Shown here: positions 44,236 to 55,931 of the stretch, piece after piece
How positions within the stretch are numbered: the stretch's first letter is position 1
How the letters are laid out: every line of letters begins with the position of its first letter
Assembly: GCA_020747065.1 (NCBI GenBank)
Contig: JAGMVK010000001.1
Span: 3,348,001 to 3,412,000 of the forward strand
Direction: 5' to 3'
DNA length: 64,000 nucleotides
Origin: Cadophora sp. MPI-SDFR-AT-0126
Taxonomy: Eukaryota; Ascomycota; Leotiomycetes; Helotiales; Ploettnerulaceae
Program-made: the position numbers and the translations under genes
Notes under the pieces: model-generated
Told to the model about the DNA's origin: nothing
Database searches by the model: none
The model's input: only the letters and a program-made list of their open reading frames with translations

Positions 44236-45230
44236 CACAGAGTGTTGCAAGCGCGTGGTCAGCTACCGACGTCCTTCGCCAAGCTTCACAAGATCGGACA
44301 AGCTCACAAAGAACTCTGTAAAATTCTTTCAAAAGATCAAGAAGACAGAGATCTAGAACAACAACTCTCATTGGGTGGTTCTCGCACGTGCGGCTATCAA
44401 GCATGTCATGTCAGAAGCCGATAGCGTCTTTACAGCTACAACGCAGTCGCTTTCCGATGTAGCAAAGAAGTTCACTAAGCACTCAGATATAGTTGTGGTG
44501 GAAGAAGCCGGCAATGCTGTGGAGGGCGAGATCCTCAACGCTTGGAGAGGCGATAACAAGCAAGCGGTGTTGGTTGGCGATCCCAAACAGCTGACACCTT
44601 TGATCCCAAGCAAAGACTCCCGCCACCGCCCTACTGGCGCTCTTTAACACAAAGGGTAGATCAACCCTTACGCGAAGCGTGGCGGGCTGCTTTCCACAAT
44701 GGAATGTATGATGATGCTAAGATGGCTAGTACTGATCTCGAGTGAAGAACTGAGAATGGTCGCTGGAGGTTTTGACCTTGCAAGCAAAGTCGTTGATAGA
44801 ATTGAGAATATCACTGATGGCACCACTTCGGATCTACGGACCCTCTTTGGCATAAGGCTTCGGAATTTGGCATTCACATTGAACATCGCTAGAAAAGTAC
44901 GAAAATCTCCTAAAGGCAAAATGTGTCTAATCATGATTGACCTTAGAGGATCAACTTTCTTGTCGAGGACTCGAGGAGGGCACAAAACCACGAAGCAATC
45001 CGTCGGCTGAGAATTTAGCAGTAGTGTGCGCGAATTGTATGATTGCTGATCCCAGATTCATAGAGAAGTACATTGTGATTATCAATCACACCATATCGAA
45101 GCAATCGAATGTCCTGAAAAAGCTTTGCGACATGTAGGCATCAATGGCATCGTTGCCAGGGAAGGTGATCTTCTGGTCGCCACAGCAGACTCATTTCAGG
45201 GCCTGGAGTTCGATCGTACATATTAGAACA
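44236..45230 (+). pseudogene. SF1 (Upf1/Dna2-like) helicase fragment, decayed
   Basis: At 44375-44647 the frame reads DIVVVEEAGNAVEGEILNAW and KQAVLVGDPKQLTPLIP, which are motifs II and III of Upf1-like superfamily 1 helicases. After several stops and frame changes, another frame near 45145-45220 reads GDLLVATADSFQGLEFD, motif V. Walker A is missing. It follows the SNF2 relic on the same strand. The two may be halves of one large ATPase gene or two adjacent genes. Nothing here can make a working helicase. Confidence 0.65.
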
Positions 45231-45400
45231 GGCAGAGCTCTATAGTATTTCACGAGCTCGTAGAAAATACAGGCCATACAGATTGACACGGGCTTTCATT
45301 TGGCTTATTGACATGAAGCTAATGTGCCACATCCAAACAGTCCGCGCTCTTGAAGTGCACAGACTCATCGGACTCTCCGCAGAAGGTAATATGCTACCTC

Positions 45401-45728
45401 TCAACAATCGTCGCTCTTGAACTGGACGAATTCATTGGAGACTGTGCCATCGATGCCACAAAGCCCGTTCGCGCCACAAACTCCTTCTGAAGTCGGGGCT
45501 CCATCGAGGAAGCCTGTGCAAGGCTTTCCTTGGGTCGCTGCTGGTTTTCTGGCGCGACTCTGAAGGATAGAATCACCGGAAGTGGCAACTGGTCCTGTAT
45601 TTCATGTTATATTCTTCGTCAAGTCCATCACCAGGAGATCAAAGAGTGCACTGGCTTGGTCTTTCCTTACCTGCAATAACATTGCCTGCGAGGACACCAA
45701 GGAAGATAGTGATGAGAGAGAAGCGCAT
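45401..45728 (-). CDS. Small secreted protein with four cysteines
   Basis: Two exons, 45728-45671 and 45594-45401, give 83 residues. Exon 1 is a signal peptide (MRFSLITIFLGVLAGNVIA) ending in a phase-1 GTAAGG donor, and the AATACAG acceptor restores the frame. The mature part is about 64 residues with cysteines at 45, 59, 65 and 83 (CTGFLDGAPTSEGVCGANGL...), the last being the final residue. No family is recognised. It sits intact, on the opposite strand, at the tail of a decayed helicase gene and 2.6 kb from a RIP-mutated retrotransposon. This is the kind of location where fungal effector genes are often found. Splice sites and phase fit, but there is no independent support. Confidence 0.68.
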
Positions 45729-47125
45729 GATGACTTTTCGAGGGAGGTATCGTGCTTAAATAGGTCTTGGTGTGCAGAAAAGAGTAGGAATGGAACAAAG
45801 TTGTGCCGGCACAACGTTCGAAAATGGATCGAAATGTATTGAAGCGAAGAAAAGACGTTATTATATTGATGGTAGATTGTGTTCTGAAAGACAGACGGTA
45901 TGAGAATGGTTTATATATTGCCAACCGTGACAGCGGCATCTGAATCAGTCAGTACCTTTCAAACATTAGATGGCAGGTGCCGGTGAAACATGAGGTGGCC
46001 GAAACCTCCGAAGCGGGAAGCATTTTCAGACTGGGAGCCGGGTTGAGAAACGGCAGGCTAAGCCCTGCCCAAGCGGGGTAACTTAAGCATAATTCTGGGG
46101 CTAGCCTACAGGAAGTAAGGTTGATAAAGTCCGTGCTCCTTACTAGAAAGTTATCTAGCACTCGGCATTGGTAGTCACAACAATCTGTTCGATTATCCTT
46201 TATATCCTCTAGATGTCAAAGTTCGATCCTTAATTCCTTCTTCTTTCCTTAGTTACTTATTCGGCCCAGAACTGGGGAATCATCGGATGACATGGAGTAT
46301 CCACACGAAACATACCGCTTGATTATGCACCTCAGCAGAAAGTAGAAGCCAAGCTGGTTTTGCTTCATCGAGGGCTGAAACATCAGACAGTCCACACCTC
46401 GCACCGAATCCGAGTCGCTACTAATGAAAGCAACATAACGTAAACTTTCAATATGTCATATCATATTGGATAATAAAGTTTAAATGAGACGTGTCACTTC
46501 ACCTCAGAATCATCGCAGGTGACTGTGGCGTTACTAGACGCCAGAATCTGTGGAGGTATGATAGATATAGACAACTGTGAGCAATAGTACTTTAGTACGA
46601 ATCCTAGAGTCGACCTTCGAAATTTGAAGGGAAGAGTATAGTCGAAGATGGCTTCATTTGACATCCAATACTCAAATAGCATTACGTCAAATAAGAAGAT
46701 TGGTGAAGTAGAAGAAGTTTTTGATTACGTACAAGATGAGTTGGTTGTGCTCAACACTTGCGAAGTCGCTGAATGATGTGTTGGGTGGGCTTGGACCATT
46801 CATGGCCATCGTCCGCCGAGGCGGCGAGTGACTCACACGTGCTCATCAAGGCCGGATTGGCAGTTTTTACAAAGACGCTGAAAAAATTGTTCCCTTGGGG
46901 TTTAAATCTATTTTTAGACGTTGCAAAGTGCTTTCAAACAGAGTGACTCGAGTCCACTGGACGGAGGGTAGCACTAGAATATTGTAATGATGGAAATCTT
47001 GGCTGGGAACCTTAGTCAGATTCTTCTACAACCCTCGTCGGGGCTAGTCAGAATGTATCTTTTCCACACGTAATTTACTTTGCAACTTTCAGCTCAATCG
47101 TCTGTATATCATTCCCGCGGACAAT
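45729..47125. other. Intergenic region, no gene seen
   Basis: 1.4 kb. It holds the promoter of the small secreted protein on its left end. Short open frames elsewhere are unsupported. Composition is moderately A/T-rich. Confidence 0.45.
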
Positions 47126-48353
47126 ATGCTACAAAAACTGCCCAGAGATATTCTATTGATGATCCTTGAGTAGGTATGAGCTCTGTAATAAAGTGTGTTA
47201 CTCTTTTTAATAGGTGTAGATTCGATGTAGAACGATTGTGCGAAGTTTCGAAGACACTCTATGACGCTGCTATCCGGAAACTGTACGAGAATATTGTCAT
47301 CCGAGCTGAAGACGACTGGCATTTCGAAAGGGTCGAGGTTGAACCTTTCTCACGAACCCGCTTTAAGCCGACAAGCCCCCTCGACTATGTGAGAATTGTC
47401 CAAGTACAATCGCGTTTCTACCACTGTTTGAAAGAGAGATGTTTTTACTACAAGGATATGGGATTTATATGGGAATGCCTGAATCCGAAAGACGGCCGAG
47501 ACTGGAGGATCTCACAACGTCCCTAATACTTCTATTCGAGTAACTGAGAGAGGAGAGTCTACGGAATTTCAGGTCCGCATTAAGCCTTGCCTTACATTAT
47601 TTTAAAGCAGCGAAGCTAACTGGAAGTCGACAGCTGGCAGATGGGCACTTGTGTCCCACTCCAGATCCTTGGCGATCGAGGATCCTTGTCGGTTGATATA
47701 AACCGCGATGGGGAATGGGTAAGTCAACTCCCCCATTTTTATCTATAATACTATCTATTACATAAGACGAAAGGAGTGGATCTATAACTAACCAGAGTTA
47801 AGCCGCATAAATACCTAATGGAACTTATAAAGTTTCCTGAACTTACTCATCTCACACTTATGGCTGAAGGTACTCGAGGAACAGGAACTCTAGTCCTCCC
47901 AGTCATCAACCAGGATTCCAGCCGCAGCCTATTCGACCAAAGTCGGCTCCATACCTCTAGAATACCTGAAGATCCAGCGCGGTGGAATGAGACAACCACA
48001 TGGACGCTCTCCGCCGGGGATACTAGCTGAGCAAAACTACCAGGCCACCTTCGAATTTCATTCCGATGAAAATGGCAATATGTCCGTGACAGCAAAGCAG
48101 AATCCCACTCCCCAGGAGACCTCCGAGAGAATAATAGCAGAGCGAACAGTGTTGAACGCCGTACAATACGCGGATCCTCCCACGAATATGACTGTAGATC
48201 ATTCCCGGTGGAGTCAGCAGGTAAGCCCTCATCAAGCCGAAATATCATGTGCTAGGATCCATCCAGGTTGGAATTCCAAGGGAGTACTATGCAAAGCATT
48301 GAGTTTGACTTCGGCAGGACAGCAGTGTGCCTCTTCGAACTCTTATAACGACG
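47126..48353 (+). pseudogene. F-box-like protein relic
   Basis: An ATG at 47126 starts MLQKLPRDILLMILE, the typical beginning of a fungal F-box, and hits TAG at 47171. The frame 47215-47526 continues RFDVERLCEVSKTLYDAAIR and KLYENIVI, which is how F-box domains are followed in fungal F-box/LRR-like proteins. A later frame (47818-48030) reads LIKFPELTHLTLMAEGT, leucine-rich-like. Frames change and stops intervene, and no simple intron set repairs it. 47987-48373 is open up to the retrotransposon. I treat it as a relic of one gene. Confidence 0.42.
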
Positions 48354-48358
48354 CACTT
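48354..48358. repeat. Target-site duplication, left copy
   Basis: CACTT directly before the left LTR, repeated exactly after the right LTR at 55468-55472. A 5-bp duplication is usual for Ty3/gypsy insertion. Confidence 0.9.
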
Positions 48359-48544
48359 TGTAATGATCACTAGCACGTTGAGGTGAAATAGAACATAATA
48401 GCCAGAGAGTAGCTGGATAATAGCTAGTGATTCCTATTTATATAGAAACTAATTACTAAGGAGAGAAGGAGATAATTCCTTTTTAAGCTGCTATTATATA
48501 TCCCGCGATTATAAATAGCTAAGGTAAGTGCATAGACTATTATA
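48359..48544 (-). repeat. Left LTR (3' LTR of the element)
   Basis: 186 bp, same length as the right copy and aligning without gaps where I compared the ends. Its outer (left) end keeps G and C that are A and T in the other copy, and its inner end is mutated. Confidence 0.92.
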
Positions 48545-50950
48545 ATATCTTCTCTCTTATACACTTCTATCCTAGAAGTAAGGATATAAATTTTAGGATT
48601 AACTAGTGTTTTACTAATACTTTACTAGTAAAATTTATTTTTAATTTCTTATTTAAATTAAGATAGAGTAAATTAGAGAAGTATAATTAATTACTAGTTT
48701 ATATAATAATTAATTACTAAAGAGTAAGGCTCTTTTTCTATAACTATATAATCTTTCTTCTCTTCTTCTTAACTTTCTATAAATAATAATAATAATAATA
48801 ATAACTATAGCGTGTATATGAAGCTTTCTTGCTAATTTAGGGTATACTAATAAGTGATAGCCGGCGATTCGCAAGTATCTGGTATAAAGTAGGCATCCGG
48901 CTTTAAGAAAGTATCTAGCTTAAAAACCGCTAACCCCCTTAAAGCTATAATTAAATATAAGAAGAAGATTATAGATATAAGTAATACTAATAAAACCCTT
49001 ACTAAATGCTAGCGACCTACTAAAAAGGAAAAGGAAAAGGTAATAATTATAATTAATAATAAAAATATTAAGTATTAAAAGGAAATTAATAGTAGAGCTC
49101 TTAAGTTTTAATAAACTCTCTTAAGTAGTATAAAGAATACTAGAATTAAGTTAAATGAATAATCTAAGATTAATAAAGCTAGCTATTAGAAGAGAATTTA
49201 CTTATAATACACTAGCGAGATTACTTAATTCCCTAATCTTATTTACTTAAATAAACCTAATTTAATTACTAATAAGTATATAGACTATTATAGAAAAGGA
49301 AGGATATATAAATAAGTAAGTTAAAAAAAGAGCCTTTTTAGTAATATCTAAACTAATATTTAGTAAAATTCCTAAGTATCTTTTTCTTTCTTTATAAGAT
49401 CTTTTTTAAATTACTTCTTAATTTAATAAGGGTATCCTTAGCTAAGATAATTTAAATAAAAGCTAAGCTACCTTCGATCTAGTAAAGCGTATTAGTACTT
49501 ATTTTAAAAAAATTACTAATAAGAAGGTATAAAAATCTCCCTGGAAGCTTGTAATCTACTTAACTAAAAAGCTTATTATTAGTATTACACAGGCGATTCT
49601 CTAGCTAAAGACTATCCTTAAATCAGGATTAATAAAGCTTATTAATAGTAATAAAGAGTTAATTACTAAGGTATTAGATCTCTAAAATATAAGTAATCTA
49701 TCTCTAGATATTCACTAATAAGTTTCCTACTAACCTCTAGTAAGGACTTTTATAATATCTGTAATCGAGCCTTCGCTATATAGGTCCCTGAATCCGCTGG
49801 CGAGAGTACTAGCGTAGCTGTTTTTAAGAATAGTAATAATAAAGGTACTAATAAAGATATTAATAAAGAGATTCACCTATTTACTTCAATTAATAAGAAA
49901 TAGCTAGCTACTCTTCTACGATATACTGAGATTTATCTAGTAAAGTAACTATATCTTTGTTTTTTATAGTATTATTATTAAAATTTTCACCTAGTAAGTA
50001 AGCTATTATTAGAATACTGGTGTATAGCTAGTAAGGGGTTCTAGATAAACGTAAATATATAGTCTAAATAATATATAATCCCTTTTCCCTTTAGGCTCTA
50101 TTATCTTTACTATAATATTTACTTATACCTTTAAAATTACAAAACCTTATAGGTAAAAGCAGAAAGGTAATAATATTATTAGAAGTTCTCTAGTAATTAG
50201 CTAGAGGTAATCTGGCTACCTGAAGCTAGATTCCCTTAAAGAGTAATAATATATTATAGTTATTTTCACTAACGCTTCACCGCTCTCTCACTAGCGTCTT
50301 ATCCTTTTAAGGCCTTAATTTTGTCTTAAAGACTTATCAAGTTCTCTCTTAGCTACTAAGAATTATAAGCTAGCCTAAACCCCTTCTATTATATAAAATA
50401 TTACTTCTTTCCTCTAATTACTTATTAATCTAAAAAAGTATTAATTGCTTATTATTCTTCTTTATTAATAAGGTCTAGTTAAATAATATTAGAGAATTCG
50501 CTGGGCTTTTACTAGTATAGCTTTAATAGTAAGATATAGAAGATATTATGTAATTTACTATACTTTAAGAGTAGCTTTAATCTATAGGTTTACTTTTTAA
50601 TTCTTTTAGTAATCTTAAATAGTTCTAGAAATTAGTAATCTAGCTTTTTATTTAAGTGCACTATCTTAATATTCTTTACTAAAAGTAGTACTTATTAATT
50701 AACCTTAAACTTAATAGGGCGATAGTTTTTATTATACTACTTTACTTGCGTTTCTTTAGTCTTTTGCTAACTAATTTCTAATTCTTAGTATTTCTTAATA
50801 ATTTCCTCTGCTTATTCTTTAGTAATCGGGATCTCCTCTTTTATAAGATTATTCTTAATACCTTAGTAAGTCTTTAGTATTATATTATATCTTACCTTAT
50901 TTAGGCTTATCTTAATAGCTTTATAATAAGTATTTATATAAGTAAACTTC
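48545..50950. other. Unassigned internal part of the retrotransposon
   Basis: About 2.4 kb lie between the integrase trace and the left LTR, long for a simple gag-pol element. At 48,960-49,330 the plus strand is rich in A and G (AAAAGGAAAAGGAAAAGG), the reverse of what is seen over the pol traces. This suggests an extra frame on the opposite strand or a second inserted sequence. Mutation prevents a reading. An (AAT)n run lies at 48,785-48,803. Confidence 0.5.
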
Positions 50951-51029
50951 GCTAAAGGTAGTAAATTTACCTAATTATCTTATAAATAATAAATAAAATA
51001 TTAAAGCTATCTCTTAAGGGCTTAATTTT

Positions 51030-51365
51030 ATTATTCTGTTTATTTATTTATTTATAAATAAAATATTATTAAAAGGTCTCTTATTATCTAAAGATAGAAG
51101 TAAAGCTTTTCCTAGAATTTTGAGGTAAATACTAAACCTTTATTTGTAATAATTATTACTAGTAGCTTATAGTCTTTGAACTAATAGTTTATAAAAAGTT
51201 ATACTAAAAAAAAAGTATTAATAATTTTTTAATAAGAAATATATTTTACCTCTTTAGTATATCTATTAATAATTACTAGTAAACTATTAGTAACTTTACT
51301 TATAGTACTACTTTTATAAGGTACTAGATCTATGATAAAATCTATAATTATGGATTTAAATAGCT
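51030..51365 (-). pseudogene. Integrase catalytic core, RIP-degraded
   Basis: Read on the minus strand this gives SIIIDFIIDLVPYKSS, LLVIINRYTKEVKYIS, and further on a VFTSKF and QINKQTE segment. The order and spacing fit the DDE core of gypsy integrases, whose Asp-35-Glu core is followed by HPQTDGQTE. Substitutions are mostly of the kind made by G-to-A and C-to-T changes. Confidence 0.8.
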
Positions 51366-52239
51366 TACTTAACTAGCTTAGCGCTTCTATTTTACTAGCT
51401 TTTCTTATTTATTTTACCTTTATTCTTTAATAAATATTATAAATTTAAATATACTCTCTTATATCTTTTAATATATTTAACTAAAAGTACTTCTACTAGA
51501 CTAGCTTTAGTGTTTTCTTATAACTAAAATAGCTTATAATTAGATTATTATAATAAGTTTTCATAATTTCACTATAAATAGTATTATCTTAAGGAATATA
51601 AGCTATTTACTAGTATCTTAATAGCTTACTACTATTAATACTCTAATCTATATCCCTGGCTTCCTATAATTAAGAACGCTTCTTAATAGCTAAGGCATTT
51701 CTTCTTTATAGCTCTATAAGTAATAAAAGAAGTAAGCTTAATTCAGGATTTACTATTTCAATCTTTATAACTTTCACTATAAAAAACTATAATATAGTAT
51801 ATTTATAACTACACTAGCTAGCATTTAGTCTCTCTCTAGTATTACATATAAAGCTATCTAGGCCTTTAAATAAGTTCTAAGAACTTTTAAGCTTTATAAG
51901 TATATATCGCTAATTAAGTGTAGAGATTACTTTTATAGCCTTAATTGATATTTCTAATAAGGTAGTATTATTAGTAAGTTAAGGAATTTAAGTTATTTAG
52001 TATAATATATCACTATTTTCTTACTAAAGGCTCTCTATTATCTTATTAGCCTTTACTAGAACACAGATTAACTTATTCTTTATTATACTTTGCAACTTAT
52101 TCTATAAAATTGGAAGTATAATATTCCTCTTATCTTACGCTAACTTATAATCAGGTCTATATAAAGGTCTATTTATAGGATTCTTTTTCCTCTATTTATA
52201 ACTTAATATAAAGTTATACTTTAATAGTTCTAGCGCCTA

Positions 52240-52475
52240 TCTAGCTTATTACTAACTTAATACTATTATACTTATAAAGTAATAGAGATTATTATAATCT
52301 ATTAGAACTTTAATAGAGATAATACTACCTTTAAGGCAATATCTTTAATATATAAAGTACTTAATAATCGTAAGGAGTTCTTAATTATAAATCTTATAAT
52401 TCAATTTTATAAGCTCTAGCTTCTTACTAAAGAATATAATAGAGTACTAGTCAGCTTTTTCTCTATCTTTTACCG
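52240..52475 (-). pseudogene. RNase H domain, RIP-degraded
   Basis: The minus strand gives FFSKKLELIKLNYKIYN, then ELLTIIKYF and IKVLIDYNNLYYF. This matches the SxKL...NY...EL.A...F...DH.NL pattern of gypsy RNase H. Stop codons interrupt it. Confidence 0.8.
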
Positions 52476-52879
52476 ATTACTTACTTAGCTATAAAAGGAT
52501 TCTAGTAATTATAAATCCCAAAGTATTTATTTCAACTCTTTTTAGCTTACCTAAGTTAAAATACTTAAGAAAAGGGGTAAATATAAATATACTTTTTAAT
52601 ATATTAAACACCTCTTACTTAGTATCTTACTACTAGAAAGTAAAATAAGATTCTTCTTTCTTATTACCCCTTATTAAGTTTATTAAAAGCCGGGTAATTA
52701 CTAAGAAATTTATAATAAAGCACTAGTAAAAATTAGTAAACTTAATAAAGACTTAAATATTTTTAATACTTATAAGTACTAGCTACTCCTTAATTATATT
52801 AATTTAGCTCTACTCTATTAATACTCCCTTTATGAATACTATATACCCTAGGAACTCCACGCTCTAAGTACTAAAAGAG

Positions 52880-53340
52880 CACTTTAATAGCTTAATAAAG
52901 AAATTAGTCTATTAAAGTCTAACTAAAACTTAGCGAATATAGTCTTTATACTTAGATAAATTAATTAAGTAAACTAAAATATCGTTAAAATAAATGATAT
53001 AAATAATATCTATAAGTTCTACTAGGAAATCGTTAATATATACCTAAAAGATCGCTAGTGTATTAGATAATCCAAATAGCATAACTTAATATTTATAGTA
53101 TTTATAATATATATAAAATACAGTCTTTTATTTATCTCTCTTCTTAATCCTAACTTAGTAGTAACTATTTTATAAATCCAAGCTTATAAAGATCTTCACT
53201 TTCCGGAGTCTATCTAGCGTTTCACTGATTAGTAATAGGAAATATTAGTCTTTAATAGTAACCTGATTTAGTACTTAATAATTAATATATAATTAAAGAC
53301 TACTATTCTTCTTTAATATAAATAGAATTAAAGCACTTAT
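52880..53340 (-). pseudogene. Reverse transcriptase domain, RIP-degraded
   Basis: The minus strand reads LFILKKNSSL (KKDGS motif), then VLNQVTIKD, LISETLDRLRKVKIFISLDL and further on IIYFNDILVY, the mutated YxDD active-site motif, at about 52,979-52,995. Trp, Arg and Gln codons have become stops. Confidence 0.88.
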
Positions 53341-54147
53341 AAGATTTTTACTTTTCTATATTTAGCTCTTTACTTTAGAAGACTTAAGGTATTCTTAAAA
53401 AACCTCTAGCTCTATCTTAGAAAGGTTATAGATCAGGAAATATAAAGGCTTTACACTTAGCTCTAAGTTAATAGTATATTATTAACTCTTAAGTAAGAGT
53501 AGCTTATTCCCTTTTTCTTCTAAAAATATATCCTTAAAGTCGTGGTATTATTAGGAAATAATAGGTATATTACTAGTATTTAATAAGTATACTATATTTA
53601 AGTTTAGTATTATAGTATATATAAGGAATTCTTTTTGATTTATAAGTTTAGTAAAAGCTTTAAGATATATTATATTAATATCATATAAGTTATTTAATTA
53701 ATAAAGAAATCTCTATTACTTTATCTTAAAGCTAATCTATAAATTAATATTTTCTAGCTAGGGCTAGCTTAGAATTAAATCAGTCCCCGGTATATTAATA
53801 ACTCTTAGCTGAAGTATATCTAGCTTAATTTATTTAAGTATATCTGTAATCTTTATTTATATAAGAGTAATACTATAAATAACACCTTTTACTCTAAGAA
53901 AAGTCTGAAATATCTTCGGATTTTTACTAGTAAGTTGTAGATTATACTTTTTTATTATTAGTCTTAATATAAAATTATCTTTAATTTTGCTATTAATTAA
54001 GGTAGTAAGTATCCTTTACTCTTTATTTATTAAAATCTTTAATTTAATTTCTATTCACTTAGTTATAGATTCTAAGGGAGATATAGAGGCTTCCGTAAGT
54101 TATAGTCTTCTCTAGTATTTATTCCCTAAGTTATTAGTATTTAACTT

Positions 54148-54192
54148 CAGGTATTTATTAGTAAACTACCCTAGCTCCTTATAAGTAAAGTA
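54148..54192 (-). pseudogene. Gag zinc-knuckle trace
   Basis: Minus strand reads YFTYKELG-stop-FTNKYL. The positions of the two Tyr, the stop and the last Tyr have the spacing of C-x2-C-x4-H-x4-C. Each Tyr codon is one G-to-A change from Cys. It lies upstream of reverse transcriptase in the reading direction, where Gag should end. Confidence 0.55.
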
Positions 54193-55281
54193 TTAGATCT
54201 TTAACTTATCCTAATAACTTAACTTATCTTAAATTAAAAAGTAGTTTAAGTTTAATTTATTTATTTAAGCTAATTAGTATTTATTAAGATTTTTACTAGA
54301 CTTTTTTTAGTATTTTCTAAAGAACTCGCTTTTCTTATTATTATTCTCTTAAGGCCTTTTATTATTTCCTTTACTTATTATATATATCTTTTAAAGAGTA
54401 ATAGTTAAAATAACTCTCTCTTTTATCTAGAGTATCTCTACTTATCTTAATTTAATAATTTCCTAGCGAATCTCTAGGCGAATCTTATTAAAGAGGATAT
54501 CCTGTAATTAGCGTAGTATAAAGGGCTTAAGTTATTCTTCCTTTACTTCTAGGTAATTAATAAACTTATAGATAAGTTAATTAGGCCTTTACTATACCCT
54601 TTCATGAGCTTCTAAGTTAATAACTTAGTATAAGATAAAAAGTAACTAAAAGTTCTTTAAAAACTCTTTATAATCTTCTTAAGTTATTATTATAAACTTT
54701 TCTAATATTTATTTCCTAGATCTTTCCTAGGCGTTTACTAATTCTTTCTTAAGAAATATTACTACTTACTTAATCTTAATTATATTATTAGTATATACTT
54801 TAAAATTATAATTAAAAATATAATTATATACTTATAAATACTCTGTAAATTCTTTTTAACTCTTCCCTTTATATTCCAAGGGTAGTATATATTTAGCCTT
54901 CTCTAGGTAAGGGGCTCGCGATTTAATAGCTATAGACTAGCGATTCCTATTAAGCTCTTCCTATATTAATTGAAGATTACTTTCTTAAATCTATAAAAGT
55001 ATTACTCTTACTATAACTTTTAGGGAATAATAAGAAAGATTATTACTAAATATCTAGCGATTTTCTATAATAAGGAGGTTAAGGAAGTTATTCTATTCCT
55101 TAAGAGTTTAGAATTACTCTTATATTATAATAAAGCTATTATCTAGTATACTTCTAGTAGTTTTCTAAGTTCTAGAAGTATTCGATCAATTACAGTGCCT
55201 ACTAGTAATTATTAATAAGGATTCACTACTCTAAACTATTATAAACTATTTAAGTTAATAATAAAAAAAAAGTAATTAAAA

Positions 55282-55467
55282 TATAATAATTACTAGTATA
55301 TTAAGATAAAATAAAATATAATAGCTAGAGAGTAGCTAAATAATAACTAATAATTCCTATTTATATAAAAACTAATTACTAAGAAGAGAAGAAGATAACT
55401 CCTTCCTAGGCTACTATTATATACCCCGCGATTACAAATAGCCAAGGCAGGCGCACGGACCATTACA
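55282..55467 (-). repeat. Right LTR (5' LTR of the element)
   Basis: 186 bp. Its inner (left) end is heavily mutated. Its outer end keeps GGCAGGCGCACGGACC-type sequence that is A/T in the left copy, so mutation falls off towards the outer edge. Confidence 0.92.
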
Positions 55468-55472
55468 CACTT
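55468..55472. repeat. Target-site duplication, right copy
   Basis: CACTT, identical to 48354-48358. Confidence 0.9.
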
Positions 55473-55931
55473 ATGCAGGTCAAGCAGATCACTACCAATA
55501 TCCTCGTAGCGATGAGACGGATTCATTGATCTACAGCCTCGGAAACACCGAGACTCGGCGCTCAGCTTTCATATTTCGCTGTAGCAGCCGCGTGTTAGGC
55601 CCTTAACTCGGCAGATCAGTATTCCAGTCTGCGTCCGTTCCACCCCGGTCTGACTGTGGCGAGACAGTCAATACCCCGTTCGTGCGTGCAGCCAGTCTTC
55701 GATCCTTGATAACATCCGCGGTGATATGTCGTTACCGAGAGGCTTGTTTCTTTGGGCTTCTTGATCAATCTCTACTTGTTCCCCGGCCATACGAGCTGTT
55801 ACATGCACCCCTCACATGCAACCATTCTACACCCACCCCCGGATATTGATGTTATGTCCTCATAGAAAGAATTTGGGGGTAAATTTGCAAGAAATTATGG
55901 AATCGTCGCGCGCAGTATCAATCATTGATAA
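55473..55931. other. Intergenic region, no gene seen
   Basis: 459 bp of normal composition between the retrotransposon and the 3' end of the VIT/VWA gene. A small inverted repeat (GACTGT...ACAGTC) lies near 55,650. The F-box-like frames seen left of the element do not continue here. Confidence 0.5.

Larger units (their letters stand above)
48359..55467 (-). mobile_element. Complete, RIP-mutated Ty3/gypsy LTR retrotransposon
   Basis: The 7,109-bp element is bounded by two 186-bp direct LTRs (48359-48544 and 55282-55467) that start TGTAATG and end CATTACA in their best-preserved copies, and by a CACTT target duplication. Coding is on the minus strand: a Gag zinc-knuckle trace near 54,190, reverse transcriptase 53,340-52,880, RNase H 52,475-52,240 and integrase 51,365-51,030. 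A purine-rich tract on the minus strand lies at 48558-48548, next to the left LTR, as expected for this orientation. LTR-to-LTR differences are almost all C/T or G/A. The body is very A/T-rich with stops in every frame, so it is dead. Flanks are normal in composition. Confidence 0.93.

Noticed and set aside
48359..55467. Centromere or isochore instead of a mobile element
   Set aside because: Paired LTRs, a target-site duplication and ordered pol traces explain the A/T-rich block fully.
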